A DNA stretch of 52,999 nt from Chitinophaga pinensis (GCA_945903305.1 CAMDOA010000014.1:1-52999), one strand, 5' to 3'; counted from the first letter of the stretch, positions 19,264-27,477 are shown. Notes: generated by a model not told the origin, from the sequence alone. A program made the numbers and translations.

Positions 19264-20439
19264 CTAATCAATTCGATTGTATTTGCTTTTACTTTGAAAA
19301 AAAAATAAGAGCGAAAAATTTATCCTGACAAACTGATAGCTGAACCAAGACCTAAATAAATGAAAATAGCTTTTATGTGCATACTCGCTCAGGGTAATTT
19401 CATGACAATCTTGTTCAATAATTTCCTCCATTTCACTTTGAAATTTACCAGCTAATTCTTTTGAAATAATATCAATATTCATTTCGATGCTGCTGTAATC
19501 ACTCAGGTAATTAACATTGTAAGAACCAATGGTCATCCATTCTGAATCTACAGCCATCACCTTTGCATGAACAACGGAGGGTTTGTATTCAAACAACCTG
19601 ATTTTATTTCGCAACATCCACCCATATAAATATTCTGTTGCTCCTTTAGCAAATGGCACATCCGCTTTTTCACTCAACACAATTTTTATTTCTACTCCAC
19701 GGCGAGTAGCCGACTTTATAATTTTTCTAAGTGAAATACCCGGCATGAAGTAAGCGGCAGCCAGCACAATATTTTTTTTTGAATTTTTTATTGCCTGCTT
19801 GTACGAAAACCTGATTTGATTTTTTCCGCGTACCCAATCATTTTGTCGAACACTGGCTAAAACCTGAATTTGTTTTTTTGAAACGGCATTAAAATTTACA
19901 ACCGATATTTTTTTTCGCGACAAAAATCTTTTTGTCTCAATCTTTCTGCAAATAGTTGATAACTGATTGCAAATGGGACCTTCTAACAAAAGAGCATAAT
20001 CCAGCCACGCTTTTTCATCCTGTGTTCCACAATACCGATTTGAAATATTTATTCCGCCAACCAGTGCTTGCGTCTGATCTATTACTATTACTTTATGATG
20101 CAATCTGCGACCAATATATATAGCCAAACCCTTTAACAATGGCTCGAATCGTCTGATTGTTATTCCAAATGATTTCAGATTTTCTATTGTGTTTTTATCA
20201 ATGCCACCCGATCCAAAAGCATCAATTAACACGGAAACATTTACTCCACGCTTAACCGCCTTTTTTAAACAATCCAGAACACGCTCACCTGTTTCATCTA
20301 ATTCGAAAATATAAACATGAATTAAAATTTCATGCGATGCATTGCTAATTAATTTAATAAGCGTCGAAAAATATTCTTCCCCACTGTGAATAATCTGTGC
20401 GTGAGCAGAATAAAATTTTTTCAGTGAACTGTTTTTCAC
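19264..20439 (-). CDS. Phospholipase D family protein, likely cardiolipin synthase
   Basis: A 391-aa protein with a GTG start at 20439. Two PLD (HKD) motifs are intact: HHKVIVIDQTQALVGGIN (His114, Lys116, Asp121) and VHAKVMAVDSEWMTIGSYN in the second half. The spacing and LIDAFGSGGI/RFEPL region resemble ClsB-type bacterial cardiolipin synthases that lack the N-terminal transmembrane helices. It probably condenses phosphatidylglycerol (or PG with PE) to cardiolipin at the inner membrane. The C-terminus is rich in Phe/Tyr and may be membrane-associated. It begins 9 bp after the exonuclease gene stop, so the two share a transcript. Confidence 0.85.
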   Translation of the reverse strand: MKNSSLKKFYSAHAQIIHSGEEYFSTLIKLISNASHEILIHVYIFELDETGERVLDCLKKAVKRGVNVSVLIDAFGSGGIDKNTIENLKSFGITIRRFEPLLKGLAIYIGRRLHHKVIVIDQTQALVGGINISNRYCGTQDEKAWLDYALLLEGPICNQLSTICRKIETKRFLSRKKISVVNFNAVSKKQIQVLASVRQNDWVRGKNQIRFSYKQAIKNSKKNIVLAAAYFMPGISLRKIIKSATRRGVEIKIVLSEKADVPFAKGATEYLYGWMLRNKIRLFEYKPSVVHAKVMAVDSEWMTIGSYNVNYLSDYSSIEMNIDIISKELAGKFQSEMEEIIEQDCHEITLSEYAHKSYFHLFRSWFSYQFVRINFSLLFFFQSKSKYNRID

Positions 20440-20448
20440 AATTATTTA

Positions 20449-21177
20449 TCAATCGGCAAATGTGATTTCATTATCGGCAAGCAACGGGAGATTTTTAAAA
20501 CGCAATATCATTTGAGCCACAGTTATTACATCGCGTCGATTGTACTCAACAATTCTGCTTAGCCCGTTTTCTTTCCAGTAAACCCGACCAACATCCCTTC
20601 CCTCCATATCGGTTTTTGGCGATGGCAAACCAAGCACCGCAGCAAGTAAACGAAGCGAAGTAAAATGCTTGTAGTCACCGAATCGCCAAAGTTGCATCGT
20701 ATCAACCCAATGAACTTCATAAGGTTTTTTACCACTCACATCCATCAATGATGGAATTTCAATTTGCAAAGCCAGCATTCGCCGGCACAAGTATGGAATA
20801 TCAAACTCGCGAACATTGTGGCCACAGAATAAATACTTATCAGTCGAATAATGCTTTTTTAATAATACTGAAAAATCTTCTAAAATTTTCCGCTCATCAT
20901 CTCCCGAAAATGTTTTTAATCTGAATTTCCAATTGCTCTTTTTATCCTTTCGAAAAAATATTCCAATAGTTATACAGAGCACTTTTCCAAACTCGGCATA
21001 AATTGCAGCATGATTAAAATAATGTGCGTCGGGTGTTTCTTTTTCATCGCGCAGCCTTGTTGATTTTATTTCCCATAAATCTTTCCACTCTGCATCTAAA
21101 TTTTTTATGGTAGGAAATGCAGGCGCCGTTTCAATATCAATACACAACAGGTTGGAGAGAACAATAGAATTCAACAT
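20449..21177 (-). CDS. Predicted 3'-5' exonuclease, PolB-like (DnaQ superfamily)
   Basis: A 242-aa protein with the DEDDy exonuclease motifs in order: LLCIDIETAPAF (Exo I, Asp-Glu, residues about 11-20), FCGHNVREFDIPYLCRR (Exo II) and VEYNRRDVITVAQM (Exo III, Tyr-x3-Asp). This matches the stand-alone PolB-like 3'-5' exonuclease family common in Bacteroidota. The polymerase domain is absent. A role in DNA or RNA end trimming is probable and the substrate is unknown. It sits upstream of the cardiolipin synthase in the same direction. Confidence 0.85.
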   Translation of the reverse strand: MLNSIVLSNLLCIDIETAPAFPTIKNLDAEWKDLWEIKSTRLRDEKETPDAHYFNHAAIYAEFGKVLCITIGIFFRKDKKSNWKFRLKTFSGDDERKILEDFSVLLKKHYSTDKYLFCGHNVREFDIPYLCRRMLALQIEIPSLMDVSGKKPYEVHWVDTMQLWRFGDYKHFTSLRLLAAVLGLPSPKTDMEGRDVGRVYWKENGLSRIVEYNRRDVITVAQMILRFKNLPLLADNEITFAD

Positions 21178-21283
21178 AATTTTTTATTCGGTTAGATGAA
21201 TAAAAATAACAGAGAATCTTTATTAAAAAATAAAGTTCCTGAAAATGTTCTAAATGAAATTTTGAATTCTTAAATGATTCCGA

Positions 21284-21445
21284 TTAGATGATATCCATAA
21301 AGCGAACACCAAATGTGAAAACAAATGGAAGCGCAATCCAAAACAACGAAGGCATAACCATTAACAAGACTCCTGTAGCAGCAACTGCCACCACAAATCC
21401 TACTCCGTATATTGTTTTTGATTTTTTATTTTCTGCTTCTCCCAT
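21284..21445 (-). CDS. Small two-helix membrane protein (53 aa), hypothetical
   Basis: A short minus-strand ORF from the ATG at 21445 to TAA. It starts MGEAENKKSKTIYGVGF and then has two hydrophobic stretches (about residues 12-32 and 33-47, the latter FWIALPFVFTFGVRF). The charged cytoplasmic-looking N-terminus followed by a helical hairpin is typical of small integral membrane proteins. It lies in the 107-bp gap before the exonuclease gene and in the same direction, so it may be the first gene of that transcript. I do not recognise a family. Confidence 0.55.
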   Translation of the reverse strand: MGEAENKKSKTIYGVGFVVAVAATGVLLMVMPSLFWIALPFVFTFGVRFMDII

Positions 21446-21466
21446 TGTGTTTATTTTTTGCGCGCG

Positions 21467-22534
21467 CTAACATAATTGCAAAGCAGCAGTTTTGCAAATA
21501 GCGATAATGAATTTAGCATGAATAAGGTAAATAACATTTGAAAAAGAGGCCGCAGCATCTAACCGAAGAACAGTGGTGTGATAATTTCCATTGGTTGGGA
21601 AACTTTGTGACCAGCCGCACATGATGTATCCGCCATCAAATGTTTGTTCAATGCCCATTGCATAATCATTGTTAACACCTGCATAAGTTTTTGCCCACTC
21701 AGTGTTTCCGATGCTGTCAGTTTTGCGCACATACATTTCCATGCCGGTGGCGCCATAACTGATGCCTGCCATTATAAATCCGCTGTCAGAAGTTTCCTGA
21801 ACCGTGTATGGATAATTCAAATGCGGAAGACCGGTGTAAGAAGTTCGGGTCCACAGTGTATCGCCATCTGAATTTGTTTTAAGCAAGCAAAGCCCGGTGG
21901 TACTTCCACTTCCGGCAATTACAAATCCACCATCGTAAGTTTCTATTACAGAACTGCCATAATCATCGCCGGTGTTTCCCCATGTTTTGGTCCAGAGCGT
22001 ATCGCCTGCATCATCAGTTTTAATTAACAACGCATCATGTATGCCACCGGAATTATTTTTTGTACCACCAATAATGTATCCGCCATCAGCAGTTTGCTTC
22101 ACTGAATAACCGGTGCCGCCTATATTTCCACTGTAAGTTTTTGACCACAAATGATTTCCGTTCGCATCAGTTTTAATCAGGTAAACATCTTCAATGTTTG
22201 CTGAAAAACTATTTGACATTCCTGCAATAATGTACCCGCCATCGGAGGTTTGTTCAACAGAATATCCTTTATCATAACTGGCACCACCAAAAGTTTTTGT
22301 CCAAACGGTATCGCCACCTGCATCTGTTTTTATGAGGTACACATCATCAATAGTATTCACTCCGAATGTTTGTGTCATGCCTACAATTATGTATCCGCCA
22401 TCTGAAGTTTGTTTCACATCGCTGCCTTCTTCAAAGCCGCCGCCACCATAATATTTTTCGAAAGTGATTTGTGCCTGCGATTGATTGATTATAAAAAAAC
22501 AGCAAGCAATTTTGAGTAGTAAATTTTTTTTCAT
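21467..22534 (-). CDS. Secreted six-repeat beta-propeller-like protein, C-terminus apparently lost
   Basis: A 355-aa protein from the ATG at 22534; the longer frame begins at a TTG. The signal peptide is LLLKIACCFFIINQSQAQ. Six repeats of about 50 residues follow, each with QT(S/A/F)DGGYI(I/M)xG and a downstream (L/V)(I/R)KTDxxGDTxWxKT, a repeat common in secreted Bacteroidota proteins. Those proteins normally end with a T9SS sorting domain. Here the last repeat runs into an unrelated tail (SNVIYLIHAKFIIAICKTAA) and stops. So the sorting domain is missing and secretion beyond the periplasm is doubtful. Function unknown. Confidence 0.75.
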   Translation of the reverse strand: MKKNLLLKIACCFFIINQSQAQITFEKYYGGGGFEEGSDVKQTSDGGYIIVGMTQTFGVNTIDDVYLIKTDAGGDTVWTKTFGGASYDKGYSVEQTSDGGYIIAGMSNSFSANIEDVYLIKTDANGNHLWSKTYSGNIGGTGYSVKQTADGGYIIGGTKNNSGGIHDALLIKTDDAGDTLWTKTWGNTGDDYGSSVIETYDGGFVIAGSGSTTGLCLLKTNSDGDTLWTRTSYTGLPHLNYPYTVQETSDSGFIMAGISYGATGMEMYVRKTDSIGNTEWAKTYAGVNNDYAMGIEQTFDGGYIMCGWSQSFPTNGNYHTTVLRLDAAASFSNVIYLIHAKFIIAICKTAALQLC

Positions 22535-22629
22535 GGCAATTGAATTTAATTTCAAAGAACGAAATATACTGTTCTTAAATCAATCGCATGAAAGTAAGTT
22601 TTTGAGAATGTAAAAACTGATTCGAAATA

Positions 22630-23409
22630 TTATTCCTGATCTCTGAATTTATTCAAATGCTTTTCGTGAGTTGAAATAAACGCAACCACTTTTTCTTCCA
22701 ACTCAGTGTGCGCTTTTGTATCACCTGCAAGAAGTGATGAATATCTCTCATTCAATAAATCAACATCGTGTTCTGTAAAACCACGCCGTGTTAATCCAAC
22801 TTTATTCATGCGCAGAATTCTGCAAGGCGAGCCTGCAACAATTACAAATGGCGGAATATGTTTATTCACTGCGGCATTCATTCCCACCATTACATTTTCT
22901 GCTACATCAGTCCACTGATGCACGGCCGCACCCATTCCAAAATTTGCATTGTCGCCGGCTGTTACACCACCACCGAATTTTGTGAGTGCGCTCATCATCA
23001 CACCATCACCAATCTGGCAATCGTGTGCGATGTATACTTTGTTCATGATGTAGCACTTGTTTCCAATCTGTGTTGTCTTGCGGCGCACCGGTGAGTGCAC
23101 ATTTACATATTCACGAAATGTATTTCCATCACCGATAATTATTTTTCCATCTTCAATAAACACATCACCTTTCGCACCCATTTCGCCGAGCGCACCAATA
23201 GCAACAAATGCTTCAAAGCGATTGTTGTTTCCGATTTCAATATTGCGTGTGAACAAACAATGCTCGCCGATATAATTATTAATTCCGAGCGTGATATTGC
23301 CACGAAGAATACTGTATGCTCCAATGGTGTTACCACTGCCGAGATTCACATTGCCTTCTACAATTGCAGTCGGGTGAATGTTGTTTGATGTATCGTTCGC
23401 GTTTTTCAT
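22630..23409 (-). CDS. LpxA-like left-handed beta-helix acyltransferase
   Basis: A 259-aa protein. The hexapeptide-repeat helix (IHPTAIVEGNVNLGSGNTIG, then repeated I/V-G-x-x-x-x) spans about residues 11-190. It resembles acyl-ACP:UDP-GlcNAc O-acyltransferase, with AHDCQIGDGVMM placing His129 at the catalytic position and a C-terminal helical domain. It deviates at the substrate loop: IGDGNTFREYVNVHSP replaces the usual IREx2TIHRG. The gene overlaps the oxidoreductase gene by 4 bp (ATGA), and no other lipid A genes are adjacent. It could be the lipid A enzyme, a paralogue acting on a modified UDP-sugar made by its partner, or a sugar N-acyltransferase. Confidence 0.75.
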   Translation of the reverse strand: MKNANDTSNNIHPTAIVEGNVNLGSGNTIGAYSILRGNITLGINNYIGEHCLFTRNIEIGNNNRFEAFVAIGALGEMGAKGDVFIEDGKIIIGDGNTFREYVNVHSPVRRKTTQIGNKCYIMNKVYIAHDCQIGDGVMMSALTKFGGGVTAGDNANFGMGAAVHQWTDVAENVMVGMNAAVNKHIPPFVIVAGSPCRILRMNKVGLTRRGFTEHDVDLLNERYSSLLAGDTKAHTELEEKVVAFISTHEKHLNKFRDQE

Positions 23410-24425
23410 GAAATCATTTTTGCAGTTGAATACATCCGTTCAATTATTTCCACCACTTTCATTCCTTCCACCGCATTGGTCATGATGGGTGCTTTGCCGA
23501 GCAGAGCATCCACCACATTCGAAATTATTTTGTCGTGGTTGCTCATGCTACCTTGGTAAAAACCGTAATCGTTCGCCGGTTTCGATTCAGGTAAATCGAA
23601 ATTATCGAACCCATTTGTTTTCTGATATTCGAGTGTGTTCAAATACTGTCCGCCAATTTTGATGGTTGCATTTTCTGCGAATACTGTTATAGATCCCTCC
23701 ATGTTTTGTTGGTAGCTCGCTGTGGTATAATTCAAACTGCCGAGCGCACCGGTTTTGAATTTGAAAGTGAATGCTCCTGTGTCTTCGAAGTCAATCAATT
23801 TATCATGACAAACATTTTTCATTACTCCGCTGATTGAGTCCAGCTCCACATCGCCGAATAAATAATAAGCGATGTCTACAAAGTGAGAGAACTGTGTGAA
23901 TAGTGTTCCGCCATCATCCACCCGCCTTCCTTTCCAGTCGCTGTTCTTGTAGTAGTCGTTATTACGGTTCCAGTAACAGTTCACCACCACAAAAAATATT
24001 TTTCCGAGCTTACCTGTTTCCATCAGCGAGCGCACATGCTGCACCGGTGGATTGAAACGATTCTGCTTCACCACAAAAATCTGCTTGTTCATTTTTAAAG
24101 AAGAGAAAATGAGTTTCTCCGCATCGTCTTTATGCAGTGTCATTGGTTTTTCAATCAATACATTTTTTCCGGCTTCCAATGCAGCGATCGCTGATGGAAA
24201 ATGATTTCCATTGGGCGTGCAAACGCAAATCACATCAATGTCTTTGTTGCTGAGCAATTCTTCGAGCGAAGATGTTGCAGGCAAATTGTATTGTTTTTCA
24301 AAAGCAGTTTTCTTTTCCGGCTTTATATCAAAAGCCGCAACCAATTTTGCTTCCGTGTTTTCAGTAATGTGTTTAGCGTGGCGGTTTCCGATATATCCGC
24401 ACCCAACGATTCCGAATTTTATCAT
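23406..24425 (-). CDS. Gfo/Idh/MocA family sugar-nucleotide oxidoreductase (WlbA/GnnA-like)
   Basis: A 339-aa protein with an N-terminal Rossmann fold (FGIVGCGYIGNRH, residues 4-16) and the conserved EKPMTL (Lys in the catalytic set). Then VVKQNRFNPPVQHVRSL and YWNRNNDYYKNSDWKGR...DGGTLFTQFSHFVDIAYYLFG follow, the pattern of UDP-sugar 3-dehydrogenases such as WlbA/WbpB and GnnA. It probably oxidises the 3-position of a UDP-HexNAc or its uronate. In known pathways a DegT aminotransferase then aminates the 3-keto sugar; none is encoded here. It overlaps the LpxA-like gene by 4 bp, which suggests coupled function. Confidence 0.82.
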   Translation of the reverse strand: MIKFGIVGCGYIGNRHAKHITENTEAKLVAAFDIKPEKKTAFEKQYNLPATSSLEELLSNKDIDVICVCTPNGNHFPSAIAALEAGKNVLIEKPMTLHKDDAEKLIFSSLKMNKQIFVVKQNRFNPPVQHVRSLMETGKLGKIFFVVVNCYWNRNNDYYKNSDWKGRRVDDGGTLFTQFSHFVDIAYYLFGDVELDSISGVMKNVCHDKLIDFEDTGAFTFKFKTGALGSLNYTTASYQQNMEGSITVFAENATIKIGGQYLNTLEYQKTNGFDNFDLPESKPANDYGFYQGSMSNHDKIISNVVDALLGKAPIMTNAVEGMKVVEIIERMYSTAKMIS

Positions 24426-24497
24426 AAAAAAAATTTGAGTTGCTAAAATAAAATGGATGTACGAGTATCCTAATGAAATATAAGAATGCGAAAGGGT

Positions 24498-24645
24498 AAC
24501 CGCCGACTTTAGTCGGCGGACAGTGACGGCTTAAGCTGATGGCTTTAGCCATGACTTTTTCTCAGTGATATTACTGTGCATGAAGTCAGGGCTAAAGCCG
24601 AGGGCTCATCACCACGGAAAATCCTCCGACTAAAGTCGGAGGTTA
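24498..24645 (+). repeat. Nested-palindrome unit 1 (REP-like)
   Basis: It contains three hairpins in a row. H1 is CCGCCGACTTTAGTCGGCGG (24500-24519, 9-bp stem). H2 has arms GGCTTTAGCCATGAC (24541-24555) and GTCAGGGCTAAAGCC (24585-24599), 14 of 15 pairing. H3 is CCTCCGACTAAAGTCGGAGG (24623-24642). The left end TAACC-H1 and right end H3-GGTTA are themselves inverted repeats, so the unit is a palindrome of palindromes. Confidence 0.85.
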
Positions 24646-24663
24646 TCATAGGAGCGAGGCATT

Positions 24664-24812
24664 AACCGCCGACTTTAGTCGGCGGACAGAGACAGCACCT
24701 GTAGCTGGGCTTTAGCCATGACATTTTCATTCGAGTATTTGTGTTTGTGAAGTCAGGGCTAAAGCCGAGTGCTCATCACCACGGAAAATCCTCCGACTGA
24801 ATTCGGAGGTTA
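24664..24812 (+). repeat. Nested-palindrome unit 2 (REP-like)
   Basis: Same order as unit 1: H1 at 24666-24685 (identical), H2 arms at 24708-24722 and 24752-24766 (identical arms, different loop), H3 at 24790-24809 with a decayed centre. The segment GCTCATCACCACGGAAAATC before H3 is identical in units 1 and 2. Confidence 0.85.
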
Positions 24813-24831
24813 TCGGAGACGGAAGCATTAA

Positions 24832-24851
24832 CCTCCGACTTTAGTCGGCGG
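24832..24851 (+). repeat. Solitary hairpin of the REP family just upstream of the transposase
   Basis: CCTCCGACTTTAGTCGGCGG is preceded by TTAA. It is a hybrid of the H1 and H3 arms. It ends 43 nt before the transposase ATG, so it may be the end recognised in mobilisation of the transposase gene. Confidence 0.75.
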
Positions 24852-24894
24852 ATTTCTGAGCGCGCTAATTATATTTCGAAAAAAAATTTCACTC

Positions 24895-25332
24895 ATGTCA
24901 TTTGTAAAAGTGATGATTCATGCAGTTTGGGGAACGAAAAACAGGAATAGAATTCTTGAAAAAGAAAAACGACAAATTCTTTTTGAGCATATAAAAACCA
25001 AATCGAGAGATAAAGAAATTTTTATCAAAACCATTAACGGGCACCTCGACCATATTCATATATTATTTGGGTTGAATGCTGAATTATCACTCTCAAAAAC
25101 TATTCAGCTTATTAAGGGCGAATCATCATTCTGGGCAAACAAGCAAAAATTAATACTGCCTAAACTTGAATGGGCGGAAGGTTATTATGCAGTATCAGTA
25201 AGCGAATCGATTGTTCCGAAAGTTGTGGCTTACATAAACAATCAGGAAGAGCATCATAAAAAGATTTCATTCAATGAAGAGTGCGATTTGTTTCCAAAGA
25301 AATATAATTTCACTCATGCCGGTAAAGAATGA
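24895..25332 (+). mobile_element. Y1/HUH transposase, IS200-like or REP-associated (RAYT-like)
   Basis: A 145-aa single-domain transposase CDS. It has LDHIHILFGL (the HUH pair His53/His55), LSKTIQLIKGESSFW, and AYINNQEEHHKK with the catalytic Tyr113 and a Gln four residues on, as in IS200/IS605 TnpA. Such enzymes cut single-stranded DNA at subterminal hairpins. The unusual part is the setting: two full palindromic units and one hairpin upstream and a further unit downstream of the next gene. That matches a REP-RAYT arrangement better than a plain IS200. The stop overlaps the hydrolase start by 4 bp. Confidence 0.88.
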
Positions 25333-26162
25333 GTCTCTCGCCTGAAAGTTTTTATCTCAACTACAACAATCACCGAATTCATTATCTGAAATTCGGTAGC
25401 GGTGAGAAACTGCTTTTTTGTTTTCACGGGTTTGGGGAGAGTGCGTATGTGTTTTCAGTTCTGCAATCTTCGATTGAAAAAAATTACACGGTTGTTTCCA
25501 TTGATTTACCCTTGCATGGTTTGACTCAGTGGAACGAAAAATATTTTGTGAAGAAGGATGTGAATGAAATCATTCTGCAGTTGATGCAAGATTTCGGAAA
25601 GGAAAAATGTTCGCTAATGGGTTTCAGCCTTGGAGGAAAAATTGTAATCGGTGCCATGAGTCTGATGCCCGAAAGTGTGGAAGAAATATTTCTGATTGCA
25701 CCGGATGGTTTGCGAAAAAACATCTGGTACAACCTTGCCATATATCCTTCGTGGGGACGGAAATTATTTCTCAATCTGGTGCAACATCCGGAGAAATATA
25801 TTGCGCTCGTGAAATTTCTTGCCGCTATAAAAATTGTTCCGAATGCAATGAAAAAATTTGTGGAGTCGCAGCTTGAAACAAAGGAGAAGCGCCAACAGGT
25901 TTTTGATGTGTGGCTGTGCATCCGCGATTTCGACACGAAAGTTTCTGAAGCAAGAATGCTGTTGAACAAGCACAACATTGCTTGCTATCTTTTCTTCGGA
26001 GAGTTTGATAAAGTGATTCGACCTGCATTCGGGAAAAACTTCGTGCGAGGTTTGAAGAATTATCAATTGAGCATTCTTCCGAAAGGACACAACCTGGTGA
26101 AAGATTATCTGAATTTAGAATTGCAAAAAATATTATTGGCAGTCAGAGATGGAAAGCACTAA
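25329..26162 (+). CDS. Alpha/beta hydrolase, possibly a passenger of the palindrome-bounded segment
   Basis: A 277-aa protein with HGFGESAYVF (oxyanion region, about residues 34-43), the nucleophile elbow MGFSLGGKIVIG (Ser near residue 98), LFFGEFDKVIRP (acid Asp) and LPKGHNLVKDY (catalytic His). The catalytic triad is complete and the substrate unknown. The start codon overlaps the transposase stop (ATGA). The TAA stop at 26160-26162 is the first part of the TAACC that opens palindromic unit 3. The gene therefore sits exactly between the transposase and a repeat unit. Confidence 0.85.
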   Translation: MSLSPESFYLNYNNHRIHYLKFGSGEKLLFCFHGFGESAYVFSVLQSSIEKNYTVVSIDLPLHGLTQWNEKYFVKKDVNEIILQLMQDFGKEKCSLMGFSLGGKIVIGAMSLMPESVEEIFLIAPDGLRKNIWYNLAIYPSWGRKLFLNLVQHPEKYIALVKFLAAIKIVPNAMKKFVESQLETKEKRQQVFDVWLCIRDFDTKVSEARMLLNKHNIACYLFFGEFDKVIRPAFGKNFVRGLKNYQLSILPKGHNLVKDYLNLELQKILLAVRDGKH

Positions 26163-26300
26163 CCGCCGACTTTAGTCGGCGGATGGTTCGTGCTTCTGGC
26201 TTTAGCCATGACCTTGCTGCCATGAAAAATTCTTTTGCAGGTCAGGGCTAAAGCCAAACTCACCGTTCCCACTTACATCCTCCAAATAAGGTCGGAGGTT
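26161..26300 (+). repeat. Nested-palindrome unit 3 (REP-like)
   Basis: H1 at 26163-26182 is identical to units 1 and 2. The H2 arms at 26198-26212 and 26241-26255 have identical sequence. H3 at 26279-26298 is decayed to CCTCC...GGAGG. Same orientation as units 1 and 2. Confidence 0.85.
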
Positions 26301-26343
26301 ACAAAGTTCTTCTTCAATAAATACAATTGCTAATATTGACTTC

Positions 26344-27477
26344 GTGACCGCATTTATAATTCTCTCAGCAATTTTCACCGGAGCATACCTCGTGCTCATG
26401 CTGCTGTATTACACGGGATGGATTGCCACGAAAGAATTTGTTGTAAAAGATTTTCAACCCAAAACAAAAGTTGCCGTCATCATTGCCGCGCGCAATGAGG
26501 AGAAAAATATTCTGAATGTAGTGCGCGATATTCTCGCTCAGAATTATCCGAAGGAGTTGATGGAAATTTTTGCGATGGATGATTTCTCTTCTGATAAAAC
26601 TTTTGAACTGTTGAATTCAATTTCTGATTCGAGATTGAAAATCATTCAGATGAAGAATGAAGTGAATGGTGAAAGAATTTCTTCAAAGAAAAAAGCAATT
26701 GAAATTGCCATCTCAAAAACACAAGCAGATTTAATTATCACCACTGATGCTGATTGCAGAATGAAATCGGAGTGGCTGAAAAATTTAGTTGCCGCTTATG
26801 AGTTGCACGGCAAGCAATTTATCATGGGACATGTGAAGTATCACGGCGAGAAAAATCTTTTTCAAAAAATGCAAGCGCTCGATTTTTTTGGTTACACCGG
26901 CATTGCCTGCGGAAGTTTATTCTGGCGAATGCCTGCGCTCTGCAATGGCGCGAACCTCGCTTACTCGCGAAAATTATTTTATGAGCTGAATGGTTTTGGT
27001 GGAAATGAAAACATTGCCAGCGGCGACGACATGTTCCTGATGACAAAAGCATTTCAGAAAAATCCTTCTTCGGTTTTCTATTTGAAATCTACCGAGTCAA
27101 CCGTGAGCACATTCGCATCTGCCACATGGAAAGAATTTCTTCAACAGCGAATTCGCTGGGGAAGCAAATCGAAACACTACACCGATTTCAAAATCACTGC
27201 ATCACTCTCAGTTGTATTTCTTTTTTACCTCCTAATGATTATCGCAGCAATTCTGTCAACTGCCTACTGCGTACTGCTTACTGTTTTCTTTTTCATGTTC
27301 CTCAGCAAGTGCCTCGTCGATGCAATTTTTCTCGGCAGTGTTGCCAACTTTTTCAACCGGAGAAAACTGATGCTGATATTTTTACCCGCACAAATTTTTC
27401 ACATCACTTATGTTTTAATTGCCGGAGTTTTAAGTCAGCTGAAAACTTACAACTGGAAAGGCAGAACAAATAAGTAG
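26344..27477 (+). CDS. Family 2 glycosyltransferase with C-terminal membrane helices
   Basis: A 377-aa protein with a GTG start at 26344, chosen because it opens directly into a transmembrane helix (FIILSAIFTGAYLVLMLLYY). The GT-A domain follows: VAVIIAARNEEKNI, AMDDFSSDKTFELL, TTDADCRM (DxD), ASGDDMFL (acid/base Asp pair) and the QQRIRWGSKSKHY (Q/RxxRW) processive-type motif. At least two more helices end the protein. It is probably an inner-membrane enzyme adding a sugar to a lipid carrier or glycolipid; donor and acceptor are unknown. The gene begins 44 bp after palindromic unit 3, so that unit is part of its 5' region. Confidence 0.88.
   Translation: MTAFIILSAIFTGAYLVLMLLYYTGWIATKEFVVKDFQPKTKVAVIIAARNEEKNILNVVRDILAQNYPKELMEIFAMDDFSSDKTFELLNSISDSRLKIIQMKNEVNGERISSKKKAIEIAISKTQADLIITTDADCRMKSEWLKNLVAAYELHGKQFIMGHVKYHGEKNLFQKMQALDFFGYTGIACGSLFWRMPALCNGANLAYSRKLFYELNGFGGNENIASGDDMFLMTKAFQKNPSSVFYLKSTESTVSTFASATWKEFLQQRIRWGSKSKHYTDFKITASLSVVFLFYLLMIIAAILSTAYCVLLTVFFFMFLSKCLVDAIFLGSVANFFNRRKLMLIFLPAQIFHITYVLIAGVLSQLKTYNWKGRTNK

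Noticed and set aside
21288-21470. Plus-strand 60-codon ORF
   Set aside because: It is the antisense shadow of the 53-aa membrane protein at 21284-21445, whose composition is far more protein-like.
22706-23388. Several plus-strand ORFs opposite the LpxA-like gene
   Set aside because: They mirror the regular hexapeptide repeat coding on the other strand and have no independent support.
24498-24852. CRISPR-like array
   Set aside because: The repeats are palindromic hairpins in variable order with no uniform spacers and no cas genes; the HUH transposase explains them better.
25526-26090. Three minus-strand ORFs opposite the alpha/beta hydrolase
   Set aside because: The hydrolase has a full catalytic triad; the antisense frames are Cys/His/Phe-rich shadows.
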